From assembly GCF_000196135.1 (NCBI RefSeq), contig NC_005090.1, forward strand, positions 1,560,001 through 1,624,000: a stretch of DNA of 64,000 nt. The letters run 5' to 3'. Below, piece by piece: positions 53,083-61,836 of the stretch. The first letter of the stretch is position 1. Each line of letters begins with the position of its first letter. Position numbers and translations under genes: made by a program. Source of the DNA: Wolinella succinogenes DSM 1740. Lineage in GTDB: Bacteria > Campylobacterota > Campylobacteria > Campylobacterales > Helicobacteraceae. The notes beneath the pieces were generated by a model. It saw only the letters and a list, made by a program, of their open reading frames with translations, did no database searches and had not been told where the DNA came from.

Positions 53083-53793
53083 TTATTGCCTCCCTCTTCT
53101 TCGTGTGCCTCTACCCTCTTTATCTCGAGCAGGAGCCTCTTCTTTCTTCTCAGGCTGGATTCCTTTTTGAAGAACTTCACCTTTAAAGATCCAAACTTTT
53201 GCCCCGATGATTCCATAAGTGGTCATCGCCTCAGCAAAACCGTAATCAATCTTCGCTCGCAATGTATGAAGAGGAACTCGTCCTTCCATATACCACTCTG
53301 TTCGCGCCATCTCCGCTCCAGCCAATCGACCTGAAACTTTGATTTTGATTCCTTTAGCGCCTGCTTTCATAGCCGCTTGCATCACTTTTTTCATTGCGCG
53401 TCTAAAAGCGACTCGTCGCTCTAGTTGCATAGTGACATTTTCAGCGGCCAATTGAGCGTTCGCTTGGGGGCGCTTCACTTCCTTAATATTAATAGAGATC
53501 TCTTTATCAACGATCTTTTTGAGTGCTTCTTTGAGTTTCTCAATATCTGCACCTTTTTTACCGATGATGATTCCAGGTCGAGCCGCTACCACAGTCACTC
53601 GAAGCTTCTTAGCCGTTCGCTCAATGATAATCTCGCTCACGCCCGCATAATAGAGCTCTTTTTTGAGGAATTTTCGAATCTTGTGATCTTCGCTGATATT
53701 CAAAGGAGCGGTTTGATAGTTAGGGAACCATCGTGACGCCCAGTTTCGGTTGATGCCTAATCTAAGACCTATAGGATTGACTTTTTGACCCAT
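53083..53793 (-). CDS. rpsC: 30S ribosomal protein S3
   Basis: S3 lines the mRNA entry channel in the 30S head. The 236-residue protein starts [20 protein letters not shown] and has the KH motif [14 protein letters not shown] (about 74-87), then [20 protein letters not shown]. The last 20 residues are a charged, Arg-rich tail ([19 protein letters not shown]), a common variable part of S3. It follows rplV by two bases. Confidence 0.98.
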   Translation of the reverse strand: MGQKVNPIGLRLGINRNWASRWFPNYQTAPLNISEDHKIRKFLKKELYYAGVSEIIIERTAKKLRVTVVAARPGIIIGKKGADIEKLKEALKKIVDKEISINIKEVKRPQANAQLAAENVTMQLERRVAFRRAMKKVMQAAMKAGAKGIKIKVSGRLAGAEMARTEWYMEGRVPLHTLRAKIDYGFAEAMTTYGIIGAKVWIFKGEVLQKGIQPEKKEEAPARDKEGRGTRRRGRQ

Positions 53794-53795
53794 GA

Positions 53796-54125
53796 CTATT
53801 TATCCTTACTTTGTTCTACAACTTCCACGAAGACATGGGAAGTAGGTTTGCGAATAGGAGTGGCTCGGCCTCTAGCTCTAGGAGTGAATCTTCTCAAAAC
53901 GGGACCTGCATCCACTCGGCAAGACTTAACCACCGCGTTTTCTGCGCCCATTCCGCCATTAGCTACGGCTGAAGCGATCACTTTAGAGATAACTTTGGCC
54001 GCTTTGTTGGGCATGAATTCCAAAGAGGCAATCGCCAATTCAGCGTTCATTCCTTGAACTTCGCGAGCAACAAGTCTAGCCTTTGTAGGTGAGAGTCGGA
54101 TGTATCGTAATAGTGCTTTGCTCAT
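53796..54125 (-). CDS. rplV: 50S ribosomal protein L22
   Basis: L22 lines the exit tunnel with a long hairpin; mutations there give macrolide resistance in other bacteria. The 109-residue protein has [20 protein letters not shown] (about 5-24) and the hairpin region [20 protein letters not shown], with no deletion in the loop. It lies 12 bases after rpsS. Confidence 0.98.
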   Translation of the reverse strand: MSKALLRYIRLSPTKARLVAREVQGMNAELAIASLEFMPNKAAKVISKVIASAVANGGMGAENAVVKSCRVDAGPVLRRFTPRARGRATPIRKPTSHVFVEVVEQSKDK

Positions 54126-54137
54126 TTTCTACTCTCC

Positions 54138-54419
54138 TTACTTACCGATCTTCTTCTGAACACTACCCTTGTGTCCTTTGAAGGTTCTTGTGGGGGCGAA
54201 TTCACCCAATTTGTATCCCACGTGATTCTCAGTCACATAGACAGGAACAAATGCTCTGCCATTGTGAACATTGAGGGTAAGACCGATCATATCAGGCACA
54301 ATCGTGCTTCGTCGTGACCAAGTCTTGATGGGCTTGTTGTCTTTGGTCTCTTTGCTTTTGAGCACTTTTTTCATCAAGTGGTCGTCGATAAATGGACCTT
54401 TTTTAATTGATCTAGCCAT
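54138..54419 (-). CDS. rpsS: 30S ribosomal protein S19
   Basis: S19 binds 16S rRNA in the head with S13. The 93-residue protein begins [20 protein letters not shown] and has [20 protein letters not shown] and GHKLGEF-type [20 protein letters not shown]. It follows rplB by 14 bases. Confidence 0.98.
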   Translation of the reverse strand: MARSIKKGPFIDDHLMKKVLKSKETKDNKPIKTWSRRSTIVPDMIGLTLNVHNGRAFVPVYVTENHVGYKLGEFAPTRTFKGHKGSVQKKIGK

Positions 54420-54433
54420 GCTACGCTATCCTC

Positions 54434-55261
54434 TTATTTTTTTCTTCTTGAAATGATGAGCTTGTCACTAGCTTTTTTCTTTCTAGTTTTAAAGCCCTTC
54501 GCTGGCATGCCCCAAGGAGATACAGGATGTCCACTGGAACCTGTTTTACCTTCACCACCACCATGGGGGTGATCAACAGGGTTCATGGCCGCACCACGAG
54601 TTTGAGGTCGAATACCGCGATGTCGATTTCGTCCTGCTTTACCAATAGAGATATTGGCGAAGTCCGCATTGCCGACTGTTCCGATGGTTGCCATGCACTC
54701 TTCAAGAATGTATCTCATCTCACCACTGGGCATACGAATGATGGTGTATTTACCTTCACGACCCATGATTTGAGCTGAAGCCCCCGCACTTCGAGCTAGC
54801 TGACCGCCTGCTCCAGGATGGAGTTCAATATTGTGGATGATGGTACCAATAGGGATGTTTTTAAGCTTCATCGCGTAACCTGTCTTAATGTCAAGTCCGC
54901 CCTCAGCTGAAATCACTAGATCACCTACAGCTAGGCCAGTAGGCTGAATAATGTATCGCTTCTCGCCATCTTTATAGGTGACAAGGGCGATTCGGCAGTT
55001 TCGGTAAGGATCGTATTCAATGGCGCTCACGGTTCCTTCGATGTTGAACTTGTTGCGCTTGAAGTCGATGATTCGATAGAGCTTCTTCGCTCCGCCCTCT
55101 TTGTGTCGGCTAGTGATTCGGCCGTTGTTGTTTCTTCCCGCTGTGACAGGAAGTTTCATCAAAAGGCTTCTCACACTGGGTTTGCTGGTGATGTCGCTAG
55201 AGCTTAGGCCTGTCATGAACCTTCGGCTGGGCGTATAGGGTTTATAGGTTTTAATTGCCAT
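54434..55261 (-). CDS. rplB: 50S ribosomal protein L2
   Basis: L2 is needed for subunit joining and peptidyl-transferase activity. The 275-residue protein has the OB and SH3-like RNA-binding domains and the strictly conserved [20 protein letters not shown] (about 221-240) with the functional His. [20 protein letters not shown] is near 51-70. It follows rplW by 13 bases. Confidence 0.98.
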   Translation of the reverse strand: MAIKTYKPYTPSRRFMTGLSSSDITSKPSVRSLLMKLPVTAGRNNNGRITSRHKEGGAKKLYRIIDFKRNKFNIEGTVSAIEYDPYRNCRIALVTYKDGEKRYIIQPTGLAVGDLVISAEGGLDIKTGYAMKLKNIPIGTIIHNIELHPGAGGQLARSAGASAQIMGREGKYTIIRMPSGEMRYILEECMATIGTVGNADFANISIGKAGRNRHRGIRPQTRGAAMNPVDHPHGGGEGKTGSSGHPVSPWGMPAKGFKTRKKKASDKLIISRRKK

Positions 55262-55274
55262 GTTTCTCTTCTCC

Positions 55275-55556
55275 TTATACCGCTAGCGATTCGATTTTAG
55301 CGCCCTCAGGGAGCTTCACGTAGAATTTTTTGAAAGAGGCTCGTTTGCCCTCTACACCACGGAATCGCTTGATTTTTCCTGCTTGTCGGAGCGAATTGAC
55401 TCTCACGGGAGTGAAGCCAAAATACTCTTTAAAGACCTCTTTGAGTTGATTCTTGCTCACTTTAGGAGAGGTTTGCACGACTAGCACTCCGCTCTCTTGG
55501 ATTTGAAGCGACTTCTCTGTGTACATAATGGATTTGATATCAGTAATATCCGCCAT
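55275..55556 (-). CDS. rplW: 50S ribosomal protein L23
   Basis: L23 is the main ribosomal dock for trigger factor and SRP at the tunnel exit. The 93-residue protein has [20 protein letters not shown] near 11-30 and [20 protein letters not shown] in the second half. It lies two bases after rplD. Confidence 0.97.
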   Translation of the reverse strand: MADITDIKSIMYTEKSLQIQESGVLVVQTSPKVSKNQLKEVFKEYFGFTPVRVNSLRQAGKIKRFRGVEGKRASFKKFYVKLPEGAKIESLAV

Positions 55557-55558
55557 GA

Positions 55559-56173
55559 TTAGCCCTCTTTTGTGATGTTTTCAAAGAGTGATTTCTCGAT
55601 CACTACAGATCGGAAAGCCGCGACCAAGTAAGCATTGAGCTCGTTTGCATCGGCTAGATAGCACTCTTTAAGGTTGCGGAACGCCAAGAAAGTCTTCTCA
55701 TCGCTGATTTGGGAAACAAATAGCGTGCTTCTTTCGTTGAGTGTTTTGAACATTGCATAAGCATCTTTAGTCTTGCCGCTGTCCACTTGGAGAGAATCGA
55801 CAACATAAAGCTTGCCCTGCTCGGCTTTTTCCATGAGAGCGTATTGAAGCGCCAATTTCTTTTGCTTCTTGTTGACTTTGAGGTCATAGTTTCGGTTGTT
55901 GCTAGGTCCATGAGAAACGCCCCCGCCCACAAATACAGGAGAGGTGATGCTTCCAGCTCTAGCGCGACCGCCACCTTTTTGGCTCCAAGGCTTTTTGCCT
56001 CCGCCGCTCACTTCGCCTCGTTTTTTAGCTTTGGCGCTGTTAGCGCGCAAAGAAGCCAAATAAGACTTTACATATAGATAGAGGTTGTGAGAGTGGATCT
56101 CTTTAAATCGTTCAGGCAGAGCAACCTCGCCGTTTTTTTGTAGTTCGTTGTTTAGAATAATTGCCTTGCTCAT
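55559..56173 (-). CDS. rplD: 50S ribosomal protein L4
   Basis: L4 reaches into the exit tunnel and, in E. coli, represses the S10 operon through attenuation. The 204-residue protein has [20 protein letters not shown] (about 56-75), the tunnel loop, then the [18 protein letters not shown] region. Its start overlaps the rplC stop by four bases (ATGA). Whether it regulates this operon cannot be seen. Confidence 0.98.
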   Translation of the reverse strand: MSKAIILNNELQKNGEVALPERFKEIHSHNLYLYVKSYLASLRANSAKAKKRGEVSGGGKKPWSQKGGGRARAGSITSPVFVGGGVSHGPSNNRNYDLKVNKKQKKLALQYALMEKAEQGKLYVVDSLQVDSGKTKDAYAMFKTLNERSTLFVSQISDEKTFLAFRNLKECYLADANELNAYLVAAFRSVVIEKSLFENITKEG

Positions 56174-56748
56174 TTCACTACCTTTATTCTTCCAAATGCA
56201 CCGTTGAATCCGGGAATTGAGCCCTTAAGAACAAGAATCTTGTTCTCAGCATCAAAAGAGACAATCTCATTTTGAACGGTCACTTTTTCATTACCATATT
56301 GACCTGCCATCTTTTTGCCTGGCTGGACTCGACCTGGCCATTCTCGGTTACCGATAGAACCGGTTCGTCTTTTGAATCGGTGACCATGCGCCGCGGGACC
56401 GCCCGCAAAGTTCCATCGTTTCATAACGCCTGTAAAACCTCGACCTTTCGTTTGAAGGGAGACTTTAACACGCACAGCTTGCGCCAAAGGAGCTACATCT
56501 TGATCGCCCGCTTCGCCGTTAGCGACTTCCAATGTGGCAAATCGGTTAAACTCTTTGCTTAGATTGTATTTTTTTTGCTGACCCTCGATCGCTTTGTTGG
56601 CATCTTTGCCTTGAGCGTAAGCGACAAGCGCCTTGCCGTTTCCTAGAACTTCGCATACCTTGGCGTCTTTAACCTTGAGCAAGGTAACGGGTGTGCTGGG
56701 AACGGAGATTGTTCGGCTCATGCCGATTTTTTCTACTAGAAATTCCAT
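56170..56748 (-). CDS. rplC: 50S ribosomal protein L3
   Basis: L3 lies near the peptidyl-transferase centre and starts 50S assembly. The 192-residue protein has the conserved central loop [20 protein letters not shown] (about 115-134) with the Gln/His-rich methylation area replaced by AAHGHR, and [17 protein letters not shown]. It overlaps rplD by four bases and follows rpsJ by 21. Confidence 0.98.
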   Translation of the reverse strand: MEFLVEKIGMSRTISVPSTPVTLLKVKDAKVCEVLGNGKALVAYAQGKDANKAIEGQQKKYNLSKEFNRFATLEVANGEAGDQDVAPLAQAVRVKVSLQTKGRGFTGVMKRWNFAGGPAAHGHRFKRRTGSIGNREWPGRVQPGKKMAGQYGNEKVTVQNEIVSFDAENKILVLKGSIPGFNGAFGRIKVVK

Positions 56749-56769
56749 ATGCTATTCCTTCACCTATTC

Positions 56770-57081
56770 TTACTTGCCCATAGATCTGACTTCAACATCC
56801 ACTTCGGGAGCCAAGTCGAGCTTCATGAGGCTGTCTACCGTTTCTGACGTCGCTGAGACAATATCGATAATTCGGCTATGAACGCGAATCTCAAACTGCT
56901 CTCGTGAATCTTTGTTGATGTGTGGAGATCGAAGAACGGTGTATCGTCTTTTCTTAGTGGGAAGGGGAACGGGACCTCGGATTTCTGATCCGGTTCGTTT
57001 AACTGCTTCTACGATAGAAACAACGGATCTATCGAGAACTCGGTGATCGTAAGCTTTGAGCTTAAGTCGAATTTTTTCCAT
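56770..57081 (-). CDS. rpsJ: 30S ribosomal protein S10
   Basis: S10 is part of the 30S head and, as NusE, of the antitermination complex. From ATG 57081 it has 103 residues beginning [20 protein letters not shown], with [20 protein letters not shown] in the loop. The frame opens eight codons earlier, but ATG 57081 has AAGGA and is the usual start. It heads the superoperon. Confidence 0.98.
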   Translation of the reverse strand: MEKIRLKLKAYDHRVLDRSVVSIVEAVKRTGSEIRGPVPLPTKKRRYTVLRSPHINKDSREQFEIRVHSRIIDIVSATSETVDSLMKLDLAPEVDVEVRSMGK

Positions 57082-57102
57082 TTGGTTTTCCTTAAAAGAA
57101 CT

Positions 57103-57121
57103 CACCGAAAGGACTCCGGTG
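57103..57121 (-). promoter_or_regulatory. leader stem-loop before rpsJ
   Basis: CACCG and CGGTG (57117-57121 and 57103-57107, read on the minus strand) pair around a 9-base loop, about 20 bases before the rpsJ ATG. It is far smaller than the L4-responsive S10 leader of E. coli; it might mark a simple translational control or nothing. Confidence 0.3.
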
Positions 57122-57138
57122 TATTTTTGGGGAGCGCA

Positions 57139-57168
57139 ATTATACTCTATCCATCAAACTTCCGTCAA
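57139..57168 (-). promoter_or_regulatory. S10 operon promoter (-35 TTGACG, -10 TATAAT)
   Basis: On the minus strand TTGACG (57168-57163) and TATAAT (57144-57139) are 18 bases apart, the most complete vegetative promoter in the window. Transcription would start near 57132, leaving a leader of about 50 bases before rpsJ. Confidence 0.8.
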
Positions 57169-57252
57169 TATAAAAAGTGCGTTTTTTGGGGATTTTGAGC
57201 GATTCTTATTGAAATTTATTTCCTTTTAAAAAGGAAAGGACTACTATTTTGC

Positions 57253-58323
57253 ATGGAAATTTTAGAACGACTCTGGGAAAAGTCGAAAAACAGTCCCTCT
57301 TTTATGCCACGAAAGATCGCTCTAAACGACCCTAGAGCGATTCTGTGCGGCCCACCAAAGTCGGGAAAAAGCTCGCTGGCTAAAAGCTATCTCAAAGAGC
57401 ATGAGCGCTCCCTCTATCTCAACCTCAAAGATCCGCGCGTGGAATCTTCTCTCTCCAGCATCACACAGCACCTCGCCCCTTTTTGCCAAAAAAATCAGAT
57501 TCAAGCCTTGGCGATTGACAACTACACGCCTGGTTTCCCCTTGCCCAATGCGGAATCGATTCTTCTAGTGAGCGAAAAGAGAATCGAGGCGCGAGGCTAT
57601 GCGCGATACTCTTTGCGAGGGCTCGATTTTGAGGAGTATTTGAGCTTTGATCGGCGCCACCAGAGCGTGCGCCACCTCTTCAACTCTTTTCTCAAAGATG
57701 GCTCTTTGCCTGAGATTTCACTCTGCGAAGATTCTAAAAAGAGTGAGCGCAAGCAGGAGATTTTGCGACTTTTATGCGCCAATGAGAGTGAATTTTTTAT
57801 CCTTCAGGGACTCCTTTCGCACATGGGACACAAGGTGAGCGCCCATCAGCTCTACACCCACCTAAAAAAGCGAATCCAACTATCCAAAGACCGAATATAT
57901 GCGGTTTTTCTCGATTATCAGGCGCGAGGGATTCTTCACCTCATCGAAAAATTTGAACAAAAAAGCGCGCCCAAAAAGCTCTTTTTCTGGGACTTCACGC
58001 TCGCTAATGCGCTTAGCTATGAGAGAAATTTTGGAGCGCTGATTGAGAATATGGTCTTTTTAGAGCTGCTCAAACAAACCGAAGAGATCGCCTACACCGA
58101 CAAGGTCGATCTTCTCTTGCCAAGTCATGAGTTAGGCGTGCTTGTGGTGCCCTTCGCCACCCCTGAAAATGTCGAAACAAGGCTCGCTAAGATTCGTGAA
58201 GAGCGTGAATTTTTAGAATCATTTCTTATCATTAGCATGGGGCTTAATCACGAAGGAGAGAGCCTCGGCACTCCCTACACCGTGCTCCCCTTTTGGGAGT
58301 TTGCCCTTGGAGAGAAAGAGTGA
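57253..58323 (+). CDS. P-loop ATPase of the DUF4143/AAA_14-like group
   Basis: A 356-residue ATPase with Walker A GPPKSGKSSLAKSYL (about 33-47), a Walker B-like IQALAIDNYTPGFP (about 83-96), GLDFEEYLSFDRR (about 121-133) and the C-terminal GALIENMVFLELLKQ (about 260-274), which together recall AAA_14 plus DUF4143 proteins. It has no membrane segment. An ATP-binding protein gene stands between rpsJ and rnhB in Helicobacter as well. It is divergent from the S10 operon and its stop overlaps the rnhB start (GTGA). The AT-rich 170-base gap upstream should hold its promoter; ATTATACT-like boxes there belong to the opposite strand. Role unknown. Confidence 0.78.
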   Translation: MEILERLWEKSKNSPSFMPRKIALNDPRAILCGPPKSGKSSLAKSYLKEHERSLYLNLKDPRVESSLSSITQHLAPFCQKNQIQALAIDNYTPGFPLPNAESILLVSEKRIEARGYARYSLRGLDFEEYLSFDRRHQSVRHLFNSFLKDGSLPEISLCEDSKKSERKQEILRLLCANESEFFILQGLLSHMGHKVSAHQLYTHLKKRIQLSKDRIYAVFLDYQARGILHLIEKFEQKSAPKKLFFWDFTLANALSYERNFGALIENMVFLELLKQTEEIAYTDKVDLLLPSHELGVLVVPFATPENVETRLAKIREEREFLESFLIISMGLNHEGESLGTPYTVLPFWEFALGEKE

Positions 58324-58871
58324 GAATCTGTGGAATCGATGAGGCAGGAAGAGGCACGCTCGCAGGAAGTCTTTTTGTGGCGGGAGTGGTTTTGGAGATA
58401 GAGATCGAGGGGCTTAGAGATTCTAAAAAACTCTCCAAAAAGAATCGATTCAGACTTTATGATGAAATCGTCCAAAACGCTTCTTTTCATATCGTAGAAT
58501 CAAGCGCCCAAAAGGTCGATTCCCTAGGGCTTGGAATCTGTCTTAGGGAGTCGATTCTAGAGATATGCACCCAAGTGAGTGCCGATTCTTATATCATGGA
58601 TGGCAACACCTCATTTGGCGTCCAAGGAGTGGAAACGCTCATTAGGGGCGATTCCCTGCTCCCTTGTATCTCCGCGGCAAGTATCTTGGCCAAAGCCTCC
58701 AAAGACAGGGAGATGGAGCGACTGGATCGGCTCCATCCTGAGTATGGATTCGCCAAGCATTGTGGCTATGGCACCAAGGCGCACCTAGAGGCGATCTTGC
58801 ACCTAGGCTACTCCCCTTTTCATCGCCAAAGCTTCAAGCTCAAACGCCTGCTCTACCCTACCCTTTTTTAA
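58320..58871 (+). CDS. rnhB: ribonuclease HII
   Basis: RNase HII removes ribonucleotides embedded in DNA and RNA of hybrids. I start it at GTG 58320, where GTGA overlaps the stop of the ATPase gene, with GGAG eight bases before; a TTG nine codons earlier gives no better match. The 183-residue protein has ICGIDEAGRGTLAG (Asp and Glu at 7-8), YIMDGNTSFG with the third acid, and AASILAKASKDREM with the fourth. Its last 14 bases overlap the convergent CSD/receiver gene. Confidence 0.94.
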   Translation: MRICGIDEAGRGTLAGSLFVAGVVLEIEIEGLRDSKKLSKKNRFRLYDEIVQNASFHIVESSAQKVDSLGLGICLRESILEICTQVSADSYIMDGNTSFGVQGVETLIRGDSLLPCISAASILAKASKDREMERLDRLHPEYGFAKHCGYGTKAHLEAILHLGYSPFHRQSFKLKRLLYPTLF

Positions 58872-60429
58872 GAGTGGGGAGCAGACACTCTAACATCTTA
58901 GCCAACTTCTCCTCCCCTAGACTCTTCTTTAGCGTCAGGCAACGATGGGTTTTGAGTGATTCCTCTCTCGCATCGCCAAAGCCAAGCACCCAGCAAAAGA
59001 TCTTGGCATCAGGGCTTGGGGTGTGCTGCTCGAAAAACTCCAACCACTCCTCTATCTTGATGGATCGAATCTCCATATCGACAAATGCCGCATGCACAGA
59101 GACGCTTTTGATATAGGGCATCGAATCGACTCCACGAGAAAAGGCATAGACAAGCACATCCTTCTGCGCGCCCAAAAGGCGGCGTTTGAGCATCATGGCA
59201 AACTCCGCATCCTCTGAGACCACCAAAAATTTGATCGTCTCTTTTGCCTCATACTCGCACAAATAGCGATAGAGCTCCTTGTCTTGGAGGCTAAGGCGAC
59301 TCTTATCCAGAGGCTTGAGATAGTAGCGCAGAAAAGAGAAGGCGTTGAATCCCCCTTGGATTCCCTGATTGTAAAAGCTGGAGGCGATATTTTTAGAAGT
59401 CGATGCGTGCTCCCAAATCGTATAGTCCAACACATAGCCTAGATAGTCCAAAATGCGCCTCAGATAGAATCGCACCTTCTCTTTCTGCTCCCCAAAGTTA
59501 TACGCCTCCATCAGCTCTTCAAAGTTGGCTTTTTCAAAGCGCTCCATCTGCACACCCAAAAGCTCCACACTCTTTTGTCTGAGCGCTAGCTCCCTTTGGC
59601 ACGCCTCGCTCTCTTTGGCAAGGTGAGCCATCTTCTCCTCATAAGAGATTCGCATCTTGGGGTCGCTCACCGAAGCGGCGCGCTTCTTTAGGGTCTCCAA
59701 GTCAAAGGGGATTTTTTTCGCTCTTGCCTCCAATTGGCTCACTCGCTCTAGCTCTAGAGAAAAACGGCGCTTGGCCTGAAGATAGACGATCTGATGCTTT
59801 AAAAACATCTCCTCAAAGAGCGCTCTTGATTCGAGTCTAAAGACCCAATCCATTCCCTCTAGGAGGGCTTCGAGCTTGCGAATATCCTGCTCTGCTTCCA
59901 AAAAAGGCTCATACCCTATGGAGGGGTCAAGACTCAGGAGATGGGCTTTCGCCTTTTGCAAGAAGGGCTTGAGCTTGGCGTAGTCAACAAAGCGGTAAGA
60001 AGATTCGTTGGCAAAGAGCTCCTCGTAACGCGTGAGCATCTCCAGCTCCTCAGAGAAAAAGAGGTCAAAACAACGATCCATCGGGAGAGTGAGAGGGAGG
60101 GGTTTGGCGGGATCCAGCGTATGGATTCCTTGAAGAATCAGCGCCTCTTTCGCCTCATTTGAACGCTCTTCTAGCTTTTGATCATCAGCCGTCGCCCAAA
60201 AATCGTTCTCGCTGATAGGGTAGCTCTTTTTGAGCTGCTTGAAGCTCGATTCTTTACAGTCGGTCACCTTGCCGTGTTCATCTAGGCGAAAATCGACAAA
60301 CATCTCCCGCTCAGGCAGACTCCGCCTATCATGCCAGCTCTGTTTGGTGAATTCAAAGACACGGCGATGCAAATTGGCGATAGTGCCCGTGCCAGTCATA
60401 TCATTGTAATAGAGAATCCTTCCGTGCAA
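58858..60429 (-). CDS. cold-shock-domain protein with coiled-coil middle and receiver-like C-terminus
   Basis: A 523-residue protein of unusual build. Residues 1-70 look like a cold-shock domain (GRILYYNDMTGTGTIAN, then HRRVFEFTKQSW and FVDFRLDEHGKVTD). Residues 120-340 are helical and charged, with coiled-coil character (YLQAKRRFSLELERVSQLEA). Residues 395-520 resemble a response-regulator receiver: FLVVSEDAEFAMMLKRRLLG, AAFVDMEIRS with a possible phospho-Asp, and LTLKKSLGEEKLAKML with the conserved Lys. The first acidic pair is weakened to SED. The start is TTG 60429, the only start after an upstream in-frame stop. I know no characterised relative; RNA binding tied to a signalling module is an inference. 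Confidence 0.7.
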   Translation of the reverse strand: MHGRILYYNDMTGTGTIANLHRRVFEFTKQSWHDRRSLPEREMFVDFRLDEHGKVTDCKESSFKQLKKSYPISENDFWATADDQKLEERSNEAKEALILQGIHTLDPAKPLPLTLPMDRCFDLFFSEELEMLTRYEELFANESSYRFVDYAKLKPFLQKAKAHLLSLDPSIGYEPFLEAEQDIRKLEALLEGMDWVFRLESRALFEEMFLKHQIVYLQAKRRFSLELERVSQLEARAKKIPFDLETLKKRAASVSDPKMRISYEEKMAHLAKESEACQRELALRQKSVELLGVQMERFEKANFEELMEAYNFGEQKEKVRFYLRRILDYLGYVLDYTIWEHASTSKNIASSFYNQGIQGGFNAFSFLRYYLKPLDKSRLSLQDKELYRYLCEYEAKETIKFLVVSEDAEFAMMLKRRLLGAQKDVLVYAFSRGVDSMPYIKSVSVHAAFVDMEIRSIKIEEWLEFFEQHTPSPDAKIFCWVLGFGDAREESLKTHRCLTLKKSLGEEKLAKMLECLLPTLKKG

Positions 60430-60462
60430 ACCCTAGCCTCTCTTTCATGGTGCGCTAGGGAG

Positions 60463-60468
60463 ATTATA
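60463..60468 (-). promoter_or_regulatory. -10 box for the CSD/receiver gene
   Basis: Minus-strand TATAAT inside ATATATAATCTCC, about 35 bases before the TTG start. A 15-codon open frame (ATG 60448 to TGA 60401) starts soon after it and crosses the TTG in another frame. Confidence 0.55.
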
Positions 60469-60515
60469 TATTGTTTTTGCCAGCAAAGTTCAATTCTAAA
60501 AATGGACCCAACTTT

Positions 60516-60743
60516 CTAATCCCTCATCAGCCTCTCTGTAAGCCTTTTGACGATAGGCACAACAAAAAGTGCAATAGGAAAAGCCACAATAAAAGCGCCG
60601 GGGAAAGCGACAGCCAGCCAGCGATAGAAAAAGTCCGAGACCAGCCCAATATTGAGCATCGTGATGACTCCCGACATAAAAAACGACATGATTAAAGACA
60701 TCAAAAGGGCAAACACGGGCGAATGGAATCGTCTAGGGAACAT
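60516..60743 (-). CDS. small membrane protein of the DUF2798 family
   Basis: A 75-residue protein with two membrane helices (about 11-33 and 42-63) and the pattern LLMSLIMSFFMSGVITMLNIG, then FYRWLAVAFPGAFIVAFPIA, which is the DUF2798 signature. Function of the family is unknown. ATG 60743 follows AAAGGA. It lies 12 bases after hemW on the same strand and is probably co-transcribed with it. Confidence 0.82.
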   Translation of the reverse strand: MFPRRFHSPVFALLMSLIMSFFMSGVITMLNIGLVSDFFYRWLAVAFPGAFIVAFPIALFVVPIVKRLTERLMRD

Positions 60744-60755
60744 TCAAATCCTTTG

Positions 60756-61796
60756 TTAAGATAGATAAAGGGCGATCTCATCGGCGAGAAAGAGATCATT
60801 GGCGAGGATTCTTCCCCGCTCCTCCCTCACCTTACCCCCTGATAAAAGCAGCTCAAGCTTAGAGCGATTCGCCTCATGGGGCGCGATCCCCACCTCCGAT
60901 CTGAGCCCCAAAAAGAGCCTCTCTAGCCTCTTATCCTCGTGGCTTAATGGCTCTTCTTCTCGCCAAAGCGGCTCTTTGATGTAACGCTCTATCTCTTTGG
61001 CGGGATAGTAGCGCACTCCCCCTAGGCATCCTACCGCGCCCGCGCCCACCCCTATGTAATCCTTTGCCATCCAATAGCCAAGGTTGTGGGATGAGCGATA
61101 GCCTCTGGCGTAATTGCTCACCTCATATTGCACAAATCCATCTTCTCCTAGTCTCTCTCGCACCAAAGAGGCGTAGGATTCTCCCTCCATGCCTTTTTGA
61201 CCTTTGGCGAAAAATCGACTCCCCTCCTCCAGCGTCAAACTATACGCCGAGAGGTGATCGATAGGGAGAGTGGAGGCTCTTTGGATCTCTTTGGAGAGGA
61301 GGGTTGGCGAATCAAGCGGAGTGTCATAGATAAGATCAATGCTGATGTGCTTGATTCTAGCCTTAAGGAGCGATTCCATGGCACGCTCAATCTCTCCCTC
61401 GCCATGATCACGCTCTAGCCATGCCAATTTCTTCCTCTCAAAGCTCTGCACCCCCAGACTTACACGATTCACCCCAAAGGAGTGCATCCTCTCTGCCCAA
61501 GAGGGGGTGAGCGAGCGGGGATTGGCCTCGATGGTGATCTCCGCCTCTTTGGAGAGATAGGGAGAGAATCGCTCAAAAAGTGGCTCAAAAAGATGGCTAT
61601 CCAAAAGAGTGGGCGTCCCACCCCCAAAATAGACGCTCTCAATCCTCTCCTCTTTTAGCTTTGCTAGCTCCGATTTAAGCGCCACAAGGAGCGCTTGCAT
61701 ATAGGGAGCGTGCCAGCTAGAAGGAGCGCTTCTAGAATCAAAAGCGCAGTAGCCGCACTTGCTCGCACAAAAGGGGATATGAAAGTAGAGAAGCAC
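60756..61796 (-). CDS. hemW: radical SAM haem chaperone HemW-like protein
   Basis: HemW-type proteins, formerly called HemN-like, bind haem and a [4Fe-4S] cluster and are thought to hand haem to target proteins. The 346-residue protein has YFHIPFCASKCGYCAFDS (Cys at about 10, 14, 17), YFGGGTPTLL near 56-65, NRVSLGVQSFERKKLAWLER near 110-129 and IGVGAGAVG in the C-terminal part. The HNLGYWMAKDYIGVG region is the HemW mark that separates it from the coproporphyrinogen dehydrogenase HemN. Usual length for the family. Confidence 0.88.
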   Translation of the reverse strand: MLLYFHIPFCASKCGYCAFDSRSAPSSWHAPYMQALLVALKSELAKLKEERIESVYFGGGTPTLLDSHLFEPLFERFSPYLSKEAEITIEANPRSLTPSWAERMHSFGVNRVSLGVQSFERKKLAWLERDHGEGEIERAMESLLKARIKHISIDLIYDTPLDSPTLLSKEIQRASTLPIDHLSAYSLTLEEGSRFFAKGQKGMEGESYASLVRERLGEDGFVQYEVSNYARGYRSSHNLGYWMAKDYIGVGAGAVGCLGGVRYYPAKEIERYIKEPLWREEEPLSHEDKRLERLFLGLRSEVGIAPHEANRSKLELLLSGGKVREERGRILANDLFLADEIALYLS

Positions 61797-61836
61797 GCTT
61801 GGATGACCTTTGGATGAGGATGAATCACTAGGGCGA

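Noticed and set aside
57182-57245. A-rich and T-rich stretches before the ATPase gene as a phase-variable tract
   Set aside because: The runs are no longer than six bases and are broken; they fit ordinary AT-rich promoter DNA of this group.
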